A DNA stretch of 64,000 nt from Streptomyces sp. HNM0575 (GTDB taxonomy: Bacteria; Actinomycetota; Actinomycetes; Streptomycetales; Streptomycetaceae). The notes under the pieces are model-generated. The model was not told the DNA's origin and made no database searches. It saw only the letters and a program-made list of their open reading frames with translations. Positions 53,127 to 60,449 of this stretch are shown here, one piece after another. The position numbers and the translations under genes were made by a program. The stretch covers positions 62,001-126,000 of the forward strand of contig NZ_JAASAG010000003.1 in the NCBI RefSeq assembly GCF_012726265.1, written 5' to 3'. The stretch's first letter is position 1, and each line of letters starts with the position of its first letter.

Positions 53127-54851
53127 ATGACGGCGACCGAGCCCACCAGCCCCACCGACGCCTTCCGCGCCGCCCGGGACACCCTGCTGAGGCACCGCAC
53201 GGACTACGAAGGGGCACGCGCCGCCTTCTCCTGGCCCAGGCCCGAGCACTTCAACTGGGCGCTCGACTGGTTCGACGCCGTCGCCGAGGACAACGACCGC
53301 ACCGCGCTGCACATCGTCGAGGAGGACGGCCGCTCCGCCCGCCACAGCTTCGCGGAGATGCGCGACCGCTCCGCACAGGTCGCCAACTGGCTGCGCGCGC
53401 AAGGCGTTTCGCCCGGTCACCGGATCGTCCTGATGCTCGGCAACCAGGTCGAGCTGTGGGAGACGCTGCTGGCCTGCATGAAGCTGCGCGCCGTCGTCAT
53501 CCCGGCGACGCCGCTGCTGGGCCCGGCCGATCTCGCCGACCGCATCGACCGCGGCGAGGCGCGCCACGTGATCGTACGGGCGGAGGACACGGGCAAGTTC
53601 GCGACCGTGGAGGGGGACTACACGCGGATCGCCGTGGGCACGGAGGGTGCGGCGGACACCGCGGGCGCGCCGGGGGAGGCGGGCGGCGCGCCCGGCGGCT
53701 GGCTCGCCTACGAGGACGCCTACGGCGCGTCCGCCGCCTTCGAGCCCGACGGCCCGACCCGCGCCGACGACACGCTGCTGCTCTACTTCACCTCCGGTAC
53801 GACGGCCCAGCCCAAGCTCGTCGAGCACACCCATGTCTCCTACCCCGTGGGCCACTTGGCGACGATGTACTGGATCGGGCTGCGACCCGGCGACGTGCAC
53901 CTCAACATCTCCTCGCCGGGGTGGGCCAAGCACGCCTGGTCCAACGTCTTCGCGCCCTGGAACGCCGAAGCGACGATCTTCATCTACAACTACGCCCGCT
54001 TCGACGCCGACCGGCTGCTCGCCGAGATCGAGCAGGCGGGCGTCACCAGCTTCTGCGCGCCGCCGACGGTGTGGCGCATGCTGATCCAGGCCGACTTGAC
54101 CAAGCTGGCGGCCGTACCGCGCGAGGTGGTCGCGGCGGGCGAGCCGCTCAACCCGGAAGTCATCGAGCACGTACGGCGTGCCTGGGACAGGACCATCCGC
54201 GACGGCTTCGGCCAGACCGAGACGGCCGTGCAGGTCGCCAACTCGCCCGGCCAGCAGCTCAAGCCGGGCTCCATGGGACGTGCGATGCCCGGGTTCGACG
54301 TGACGCTGCTCGACCCGGTGACGGGGGAGGCAGGCGCCGACGAGGGCGAGATCTGTCTGGACCTCTCAACCCGGCCCGTCGGCCTGATGACGGGCTACCA
54401 CGGCGACGGCGAACGCACGGACGAGGCGATGGCCGGGGGCTACTACCGCACCGGAGACATCGGTTCACGCGACGAGGATGGTTACATCACCTACGTCGGC
54501 CGGTCCGACGACGTCTTCAAGGCGAGCGACTACAAGATCTCGCCGTTCGAGCTGGAGAGCGCGCTGCTGGAGCACGAGGCGGTCGCCGAGGCCGCGGTCG
54601 TGCCCTCCCCCGACGAACTGCGCCTCGCGGTGCCCAAGGCGTACGTGGTGCTCGCGGAAGGGTGGCGGCCGGGCCGGGGGACGGCCGAGGCGATCTTCGC
54701 GCACTCGCGGGAGACGCTGGCGCCGTACAAGAGGGTCCGCGTCATCGAGTTCGCGGAGCTGCCGAAGACCATCTCCGGCAAGATCCGCCGTGTCGAACTG
54801 CGGGCGCACGCGGCGCAGGGCGCGGGGGAGGAGTTCCGCGAGGAGAAGTGA
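53127..54851 (+). CDS. Acyl-CoA synthetase (AMP-forming)
   Basis: 574 residues from the ATG at 53127, with GAGGA seven bases upstream. ANL superfamily motifs: LLYFTSGTTAQPKLVEHTH (P-loop), the FGQTETAVQVAN adenylate site, YYRTGDIGSRDEDGYITYVGRSDDVFKASDYKISPFELE (hinge) and the catalytic Lys in LPKTISGKIRRVEL. Residues near SSPGWAKHAWSNVFAPWNAEA match the medium-chain/acetyl-CoA synthetase-like group. An Ala/Gly insert lies near residue 175. It activates a carboxylic acid to its CoA ester; the substrate is unknown. Divergent from the MFS exporter and convergent with the P450. Confidence 0.92.
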   Translation: MTATEPTSPTDAFRAARDTLLRHRTDYEGARAAFSWPRPEHFNWALDWFDAVAEDNDRTALHIVEEDGRSARHSFAEMRDRSAQVANWLRAQGVSPGHRIVLMLGNQVELWETLLACMKLRAVVIPATPLLGPADLADRIDRGEARHVIVRAEDTGKFATVEGDYTRIAVGTEGAADTAGAPGEAGGAPGGWLAYEDAYGASAAFEPDGPTRADDTLLLYFTSGTTAQPKLVEHTHVSYPVGHLATMYWIGLRPGDVHLNISSPGWAKHAWSNVFAPWNAEATIFIYNYARFDADRLLAEIEQAGVTSFCAPPTVWRMLIQADLTKLAAVPREVVAAGEPLNPEVIEHVRRAWDRTIRDGFGQTETAVQVANSPGQQLKPGSMGRAMPGFDVTLLDPVTGEAGADEGEICLDLSTRPVGLMTGYHGDGERTDEAMAGGYYRTGDIGSRDEDGYITYVGRSDDVFKASDYKISPFELESALLEHEAVAEAAVVPSPDELRLAVPKAYVVLAEGWRPGRGTAEAIFAHSRETLAPYKRVRVIEFAELPKTISGKIRRVELRAHAAQGAGEEFREEK

Positions 54852-54888
54852 GGCACGAACCTCGCGGGGCCGCGGGATCCGGGCCGGG

Positions 54889-56094
54889 TCACGAGTCCCA
54901 GGTGACCGGGAGGCTCTTGACCCCGTAGACGTCCGCGGTCTCCGGGCGCAGGCCGACCTCCTCGGCCGGTACGGCCAGGCGCAGCGTGGGGAAGCGGTCG
55001 AACAGCGCGGGGAACGCCACCCGCATCTCGACACGGGCCAGTTGCTGGCCCAGGCACTGGTGGACGCCGTGCCCGAAGGCCAGGTGCCCGCCGTCCTGCC
55101 TGTGCACGTCGAGCGCGTGGGGTTCGGCGAAGCGCTCCGGGTCGCGGTTGGCGGTGCTGTACGAAAGGATCACCGGGGAGCCGGCCTCGATGGTCCGGCC
55201 GCCCAACTCGACGTCCTCCAGCGCCGTTCTCATGAACGTCTTGGCGACACTGAGATACCGCAGCAGTTCCTCCACGGCCTGGTCGGTGAGGGCGGGATCG
55301 GCGCGCAGCGCGGCCAGTTGGGCGGGGTTGCTCAGCAGCGCGAAGGTGCCGAGGGCCAGCATGTTCGAGGTGGTGTCCAGCCCGGCGGCCAGCAGGAGCA
55401 GGGCGATTCCCTTCAGCTCCTCGTCGGTCAGATCGCTGTCGGCGAGTTCGCTGAGCACGTCGTCGGTCGGGTCCGCGCGCTTGGCGGCCACGAGCTTCGC
55501 GCAGTACTCCTGGGTCGCGATGTAGGCCGCCGTCACCTCCTCGTCGCTCTTCTCCCCGTTCACGAGCGAGTCGACCTGCTCCTGGAAGGAGTCCCGGTCC
55601 GCGTACGGCACGCCGAGAAGCTCACAGATGGCGACGGCGGGTACGGGCTTGGCGAACGCGGTCACCAGGTCCGCCGGCGGCCCGGACTCCTCCATGGCGT
55701 CCAGGCGTTCGGCGGTGATCTGCTCGATCCGTTCGGTGAGCAGCCGCATCCGCCGCACGGTGAACTTGCCCATCAGCGGCTTGCGGTAACGGCGGTGGCG
55801 TGGATCGTCCATGAGCAGGAACTCGCCCGGCGACGCCGGCGGGGCTTCGATGTCCCCGTAGTCGACGGTCGGGTGGAGCATGAGCTCCTTGCGCGAGCTG
55901 AAGCGCGGGTCGGCCAGAACCGATCTGACGAGCTCGTATCCGGTGATCAGCCAGCCGGGCTTTCCGCCGGGAAAGGTGTAGCGGCTGATCGGGCCGTGCC
56001 GGCGGGCGTCGATCAGCTCTGCCGGCGGATCGAAGGGGCAGCCGGGCCGGCGCGCCGCGGGCAGCGTCGGGACGGTGTGCAGGGATTCACTCAT
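54889..56094 (-). CDS. Cytochrome P450 (CYP105-like)
   Basis: 401 residues, standard for bacterial class I P450s. Heme ligand Cys347 in FGHGVHQCLGQQLARVE; I-helix AAGLDTTSNML with the acid-alcohol pair; ExxR in AVEELLRYL; the B-helix region with FSSRKELMLHP. FLLMDDPRHRRYRKPLMGKFTVRRM is the usual C-helix block. No ferredoxin gene follows, unlike many Streptomyces P450s. The gene is divergent from a MarR-type regulator, and the gap has several TGCAAT motifs. Confidence 0.95.
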   Translation of the reverse strand: MSESLHTVPTLPAARRPGCPFDPPAELIDARRHGPISRYTFPGGKPGWLITGYELVRSVLADPRFSSRKELMLHPTVDYGDIEAPPASPGEFLLMDDPRHRRYRKPLMGKFTVRRMRLLTERIEQITAERLDAMEESGPPADLVTAFAKPVPAVAICELLGVPYADRDSFQEQVDSLVNGEKSDEEVTAAYIATQEYCAKLVAAKRADPTDDVLSELADSDLTDEELKGIALLLLAAGLDTTSNMLALGTFALLSNPAQLAALRADPALTDQAVEELLRYLSVAKTFMRTALEDVELGGRTIEAGSPVILSYSTANRDPERFAEPHALDVHRQDGGHLAFGHGVHQCLGQQLARVEMRVAFPALFDRFPTLRLAVPAEEVGLRPETADVYGVKSLPVTWDS

Positions 56095-56139
56095 GGCCGT
56101 TCCTCATCTCGCCGCAGCACGTATTCAGCACAAGTCGAA

Positions 56140-56169
56140 AGCTACGTTGCGTTGAAGAATGACGTCAAT
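56140..56169 (-). promoter_or_regulatory. Candidate P450 promoter
   Basis: On the minus strand TTGACG (56164-56169) and TAGCTT (56140-56145) are 18 bp apart, about 46 bp before the P450 start. The gap to the divergent regulator also has TGCAAT at about 56212, 56233 and 56246, candidate regulator sites. Confidence 0.5.
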
Positions 56170-56279
56170 CGACTTAAGGGCATAAGTGCAGGTGAAAGGC
56201 GGTAAGTTGGTGCAATGACGCTGCGGCCGAATGCAATTTCTGCGTTGCAATGAATGATGGCGAAGGCAATACTGGCGGC

Positions 56280-56966
56280 ATGCCAGGAGGACGACTGACC
56301 CAGCAGGAGCGCCACCGCATCGCGGCCGGCCTCACCGACGGCCTCTCATACGCCGAGATCGCCAGGCGGCTGGACCGTCCGACGTCGACGATCACCCGGG
56401 AGGTCGGACGCAACGGCGGCCCCGGCGGCTACCGGCCTCAGCAGGCGCACGAGGCGACGGCTCGCAGGGCGCGGCGCGGCACACCGGCACCCTCGCGCGC
56501 GGGCAAGCGCAAGCCGCAGATCGGCACGATGGAAGAGGAGATCATCGAGATGGCGGTCAGGACGGGGCTGCCGAGGATGACGGCGCGCGTCCACCTCGAC
56601 CTGCTGCTGTCCGAGGACGGCAGGCGCACCGCCGCCGAGTTGACCCGCCGGCTGAAGGTCAGTCCGGCCTCCGTCTCCGTGTCCGTGAACTACCTCGTCC
56701 AGCACGGGTACGTCCGGCGCGAGCGCGATCCGCAGCGGCGGCGCGACATCTACGTAGTCGACGACGACGCCTGGTACCACTCGATCGTGATCGGCTCGCG
56801 GCAGACCCTCGAGTCGGCGCGCCTCGCTATCGCGGCGGCGGAGACGATGGGGCCCGGCAGCCCGGTGGGGCAACGGCTGGCCAGGGCTGGGGCGTTCCTG
56901 GAGCGGGTCAGCCTGGACGTGCTGGAGTCGGCGGACCGCCGGCGCGCCCTGCTGGCGGGCGGGTAG
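56280..56966 (+). CDS. MarR-like regulator with N-terminal IS30-type helix-turn-helix
   Basis: 228 residues from the ATG at 56280 (MPGGRLTQQERHRIAAG); an ATG at 56250 adds ten residues. The N-terminus (about 5-55) is an HTH_38 domain as in IS30 transposases: LTQQERHRIAAGLTDGLSYAEIARRLDRPTSTITREVGRNGG. There is no DDE catalytic domain. Residues 85-165 form a MarR/GbsR-like winged helix (LTRRLKVSPASVSVSVNYLVQHGYVRRERDPQRRRDIYVVD), then a helical C-terminus. Two DNA-binding modules in one protein are unusual outside this actinobacterial group. It is divergent from the P450 and likely regulates it. Confidence 0.85.
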   Translation: MPGGRLTQQERHRIAAGLTDGLSYAEIARRLDRPTSTITREVGRNGGPGGYRPQQAHEATARRARRGTPAPSRAGKRKPQIGTMEEEIIEMAVRTGLPRMTARVHLDLLLSEDGRRTAAELTRRLKVSPASVSVSVNYLVQHGYVRRERDPQRRRDIYVVDDDAWYHSIVIGSRQTLESARLAIAAAETMGPGSPVGQRLARAGAFLERVSLDVLESADRRRALLAGG

Positions 56967-56967
56967 G

Positions 56968-57951
56968 TCAGCACACGGAGCGGATCAGCTCGTCGGCAGG
57001 GTCGTTGACGGCCTGCGGCATGCCCGTCAGGTCGAGCACGAACAGCGGCACGGAGAGCGAGTCGGCGCGGGTGCGCGCCTCCCGCGAGTAGCCCGCGAGC
57101 GAGAAACAGGCCGTGCCCACCTCCTCGTTGAGCCCGTTCAGCCAGAGCGTCTCGACCTCGCGCAGCGTCGTCGGCGCGGTCGTGGGGTCGACGTGCGCGA
57201 TGATGCCCGCCCCGCGCACGTCCACGCCCGAGGAAGGCCGCTTCTCCGTCACCCGCACCTCGGGGAAGCCGAGCCAGCGCAGATACTCCGCGGCGGCGGT
57301 GCGGGCGTCCTGTGCCGTACGGATCGTGACGGGCCGGAAGGCGGGGCGTGTCCTCGGCTCCCGCTGTCGCCGGTCCTGCTGCTCGTGCTGCTGCTCTTGC
57401 TGCTGTTCCCGTTGTGTGCCGTGCGGCTTGACGGACGCGGCGGGGGCGGACGAGGGGCCGCCGGTCCCGGGGGAGGCGCCGGACGGTGCGTCGTCCGTGC
57501 CGGTGCCGGTGCCGGTGCCTGTTCCTGTTCCTGTGCCGGGCCCTGCGACGGTGTCCGCTGTGTCCCTCCCGGAATCCCTCCCGGAATCCCTCCCGGAATC
57601 CCGCCCGGGATCCCGGCCCTGGCCCGCGCCCGGCCGGGAGGCGGCCCCGGTCACGGACGCCTCACCGGCGGCCGAGGAGGGTCCCGGCTGCGGCGGCACG
57701 ACCGGCAGCCTCAGCAACGTGCCGCATCCGCAGCCGAGTTCGGGCTGCGGCCACTCCTTCGACGTACCGCAGGCCGGGCAGCGGACCTCCACCCACGAGC
57801 CCGCCCACGTACGGTGCCTCACTTGCGCGGGCGTACCGTCGCGCAGCAGCGGCAGCGTGACGGGGGCGCCGCAGTCGCAGGGATAGACGGGCGGCGCGTA
57901 GGTGTGCTCGCGGCGGCACTCGGGGCAGCGCACGGGCACGCTTTCTGCCAT
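56968..57951 (-). CDS. Zinc-ribbon protein with Mrr-like endonuclease fold
   Basis: 327 residues from the ATG at 57951 with GGAGCCGAAGAG upstream. The first ~85 residues have four Cys pairs (CPEC, CDCG, CPAC, CGCG), giving two zinc ribbons. The middle (about 100-210) is low complexity with a Gly-Arg-Asp-Ser repeat, Gly-Thr alternation and a Gln/Glu tract. The C-terminal ~110 residues look like a restriction-endonuclease (Mrr_cat) fold: AAAEYLRWLGFPEVRVTEK, SGVDVRGAGIIAHVD and LREVETLWLNGLN. The Asp of GVDV is present, but the expected Gln/Glu-x-Lys strand reads AHVD, without Lys. Activity is therefore doubtful. Confidence 0.65.
   Translation of the reverse strand: MAESVPVRCPECRREHTYAPPVYPCDCGAPVTLPLLRDGTPAQVRHRTWAGSWVEVRCPACGTSKEWPQPELGCGCGTLLRLPVVPPQPGPSSAAGEASVTGAASRPGAGQGRDPGRDSGRDSGRDSGRDTADTVAGPGTGTGTGTGTGTGTDDAPSGASPGTGGPSSAPAASVKPHGTQREQQQEQQHEQQDRRQREPRTRPAFRPVTIRTAQDARTAAAEYLRWLGFPEVRVTEKRPSSGVDVRGAGIIAHVDPTTAPTTLREVETLWLNGLNEEVGTACFSLAGYSREARTRADSLSVPLFVLDLTGMPQAVNDPADELIRSVC
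57564..57611. repeat. Four tandem 12-bp units in the zinc-ribbon protein gene
   Basis: CCCTCCCGGAAT at 57564, 57576 and 57588, and a variant at 57600. On the coding strand it gives the Gly-Arg-Asp-Ser repeat. A Gly-Thr dipeptide repeat follows in the same linker. Confidence 0.85.
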
Positions 57952-58269
57952 CTCTTCGGCTCCAGCGGCATCAGCGGGGACGACGGGCGGAGGGCGTGGG
58001 GTCCTGCCCATATCGTCGCCGAAAGGACGGGGTTTCCGAAGAGGAACGGAACAGAAACGGGTGCGAACAATGGGGAGCGGGCCCCGTCCGCTTGCCGTTC
58101 GGGGCTTCCCGGATTCCGCGGCGGGCACGGTCCCGTTCGTCTTCCCGTCCGCCGCACACGGTCAATCCACGGGCACGGGGCCCCGGTTGCTGCCGCCACC
58201 GTCCAACGAGGCCCCGGCCGGGGCCAGTCCGGTGGACCATGCCGGACGGGCCCGTGGCCGGGAGAGGGC
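57952..58269. other. 318-bp gap between the zinc-ribbon gene and the DUF1062 remnant
   Basis: No gene is supported; an in-frame extension of the zinc-ribbon protein is possible to 58128 but shows no conserved features. It must hold the promoter of the zinc-ribbon gene. Confidence 0.5.
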
Positions 58270-58539
58270 TCAGCGCTTGAGCGTGAAGGTGAAGTCGCCG
58301 GAGAGCCTGCCGCTCAGGGAGACCGCCGAGACGAGTCGCCCTTCCGTGATCAGTCTCCCGACCCCGGCCCGCGAAAGGCCGCAGCCTTCAGCAACCAGGC
58401 GCACCGGTCGCAGAGGGATCCGGGCCGCGAAGCGGACCGAGACGTCGATCACCTCCTGGTCGAGATGGTCCGATCCGCCCGTGTCGAGTCGCCAGGCGCC
58501 GTCCCAGTCGAGGGTTATGCGATTACGCCGCCGTTCCAC
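58270..58539 (-). pseudogene. C-terminal remnant of a DUF1062 gene
   Basis: The frame from a GTG at 58539 codes for 89 residues that match, from memory, the C-terminal half of DUF1062 proteins: RRRNRITLDWDGAWRLDTGG, DVSVRFAARIPLRPVRLVAEG, CGLSRAGVGRLITEGRLVS and SGDFTFTL. The N-terminal half, which in this family carries a Cys-rich zinc site, is missing; upstream of 58540 the sequence changes to something unrelated. The reading frame itself is intact, so a short product from the GTG cannot be excluded. Immediately upstream lies a stretch resembling the end of gcl. Confidence 0.6.
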
Positions 58540-58546
58540 GGGTTTT

Positions 58547-58590
58547 CGGGACCGCGTCGATGTCCGGCCCGTGTGGCGCGTTCGTGTGCG
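58547..58590 (-). pseudogene. Short sequence resembling the 3' end of gcl
   Basis: 58550-58583 matches 62841-62874 (the coding 3' end of gcl) at about 30 of 34 positions, in the same orientation. Translated on the minus strand, it reads NAPHGPDIDAV against NTPHGADIDAV in the intact gene. It is too short to be sure it is a true gcl fragment. Confidence 0.4.
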
Positions 58591-58640
58591 CCTCGCTGCG
58601 GGTGGTGAGGGAGGCTGCGTATGTTGGCCTCGGATTCGTG

Positions 58641-60449
58641 ATGTCAGGGGGGAAGTTGGAAGCAGGAGTCGCGCGAGATCTTGAACCCGCTGTCGAGGGA
58701 CAGGCGTCTGAGCGGCGTACCGACAGAGTGGTGTTCGGGATCGCGGTCCTACTGGCACTCGCGTTCGTGGTGTGGGGTGCGGTCGCAACGGACTCGCTGG
58801 TGAGCGTCTCCACGGCGATGCTCATCAGCACCATGCACAACGGCGGTTGGGCCTTCGTGCTCGCTGCGCCGGGGTGTGTGGTCTTCTCGCTGGGGCTGGC
58901 CTTCAGCCGCTACGGGGAGATCACTCTCGGTAAGGAAGGAGAGCAGCCGGAGTTCCGGACCGTCTCGTGGGTCGCGATGATGTTCAGCGCGGGTATGGGT
59001 CTCACTCTGCTCTTCTACGGGGTGAGCGAGCCGCTCGCGCACTTCACCGACCCGCCGCCCGGTACGCCCGCCGGTGGCTCCGCGGCGGAGCGGATGCAGA
59101 CGGCGATGTCGACGACGCTGTTCCACTGGACGCTGTACCCGTGGGCGATCTTCGCGGTCGTCGGTCTCGCCATCGCCTACAGCTGCTTCAGGCGCGGTCG
59201 CCGGCAGACGATCAGCGCCGTCTTCACGCCACTCGTGGGTGAGAAGAACGCAAACGGCGCCTTCGGGCGAGTGATCGACATCCTCGCGCTTCTCGCGACG
59301 CTCTTCGGTACCGCCTCCTCGCTGGGCCGCGGGGCCCTCCAGATCAGCAGCGGCGTCAAGGAAGTCGGCTGGGCCGGCAGCGTCGGCACTCTGACCCTTG
59401 CGGCTGTCACCGCCGGTCTCGCCATTCCCTGCGTCGCCTATGCCGCTTCGGGCGTGCAGAGAGGCTTCCAACGGCTCAGCAACATGAACATGGTGCTTGC
59501 CACGTCGCTGGCCGTCTTCGTCTTCGTGGAGGGGCCCACCGTACTGACCCTCAATCTGCTGCCCACATCGGTAAGTTCGTTCGTCGGTGATCTGCCGCAG
59601 TTGGCGGCCCGTACAGAGTCCACGGCGGGGAAGGGCGTCGCCGAATGGCTGTCGTCGTGGACGGTCTTCTACTGGGCGTGGTGGATCTCCTGGACACCCT
59701 TCGTGGGCATGTTCATCGCGCGCATCAGCCGTGGCCGTACGATCCGTCAGTTCGTCGGCGGCGTGATTCTCGTGCCGAGCGTCGTCAGCCTGATCTGGTT
59801 CGCGGCTTTCGGTGGTACGGCGATCAGCCTGGAGCGGAGTGGAGCGGGGATCAGCGAGGTGTCGACAGTCGAGAATCAGCTCTTCGCGGTGCTGCGCGAG
59901 TACCCCCTCGTAGGGGCGACCATGTTGATGGCGCTGATTCTGATGGCCACGTTCTTCGTCTCCGGCGCCGACGCCGCATCTCGCGTCATGGGCACCCTCT
60001 CGCAGAGGGGCGCCCTGGAGCCGAGCCGCAACGTCGTGGTCGTCTGGGGGTTGTTGCTCGGCGCCTTGGCCATGGTGATGCTGCTGATCGGTGGCGGCGG
60101 TGCCGAGGCGATCGATGGACTGAAGACGCTGGCGGTCCTCGTGGCCGTGCCGTTCACACTCGTCATGATCGGTATGTGCGCCGCCGTCCTCCGTGATCTG
60201 CGCGGCGACCCGCTGACCCTGCTCGGTGATCGCCGCACGAAAGCGGTGGAGGCCGCGGTCACCGCGGGCGATGACCAGTACGGCGGCGAGTTCGCGATCC
60301 GGATCCGGCCCTCTGACGCCTCAACTCCCCACGGGGGCAATGATCTTGAGGCACCGGCTCGACTGCCTGGAAGCCGCGGCCCGTGCCCCGCCCCCGTCGC
60401 CGACCGCAAGCGAACTGCCGGGCGGGACGGAAAGGATCGTGGCGCATGA
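58641..60449 (+). CDS. BCCT family (betaine/choline/carnitine) transporter
   Basis: 602 residues from the ATG at 58641; the frame extends upstream to 58560 but that part covers the gene remnants. Twelve membrane segments are expected. BCCT marks: MMFSAGMGLTLLFYGVSEPLAHF, the GTASSLGRGALQISSGV segment and, from residue 340, WTVFYWAWWISWTPFVGMFIARISRGRTIRQF with its Trp cluster that binds the quaternary ammonium. The glycine stretch reads GMGLT instead of GMGIG of BetP; changes there affect coupling and substrate in BetP. The polar C-terminal tail overlaps the NACHT gene by 4 bp (ATGA), so the two are translationally coupled. Confidence 0.92.
   Translation: MSGGKLEAGVARDLEPAVEGQASERRTDRVVFGIAVLLALAFVVWGAVATDSLVSVSTAMLISTMHNGGWAFVLAAPGCVVFSLGLAFSRYGEITLGKEGEQPEFRTVSWVAMMFSAGMGLTLLFYGVSEPLAHFTDPPPGTPAGGSAAERMQTAMSTTLFHWTLYPWAIFAVVGLAIAYSCFRRGRRQTISAVFTPLVGEKNANGAFGRVIDILALLATLFGTASSLGRGALQISSGVKEVGWAGSVGTLTLAAVTAGLAIPCVAYAASGVQRGFQRLSNMNMVLATSLAVFVFVEGPTVLTLNLLPTSVSSFVGDLPQLAARTESTAGKGVAEWLSSWTVFYWAWWISWTPFVGMFIARISRGRTIRQFVGGVILVPSVVSLIWFAAFGGTAISLERSGAGISEVSTVENQLFAVLREYPLVGATMLMALILMATFFVSGADAASRVMGTLSQRGALEPSRNVVVVWGLLLGALAMVMLLIGGGGAEAIDGLKTLAVLVAVPFTLVMIGMCAAVLRDLRGDPLTLLGDRRTKAVEAAVTAGDDQYGGEFAIRIRPSDASTPHGGNDLEAPARLPGSRGPCPAPVADRKRTAGRDGKDRGA

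Noticed and set aside
56280..56966. IS30-type transposase
   Set aside because: Only the helix-turn-helix resembles IS30; there is no DDE domain, no terminal inverted repeats, and a MarR-like domain follows.
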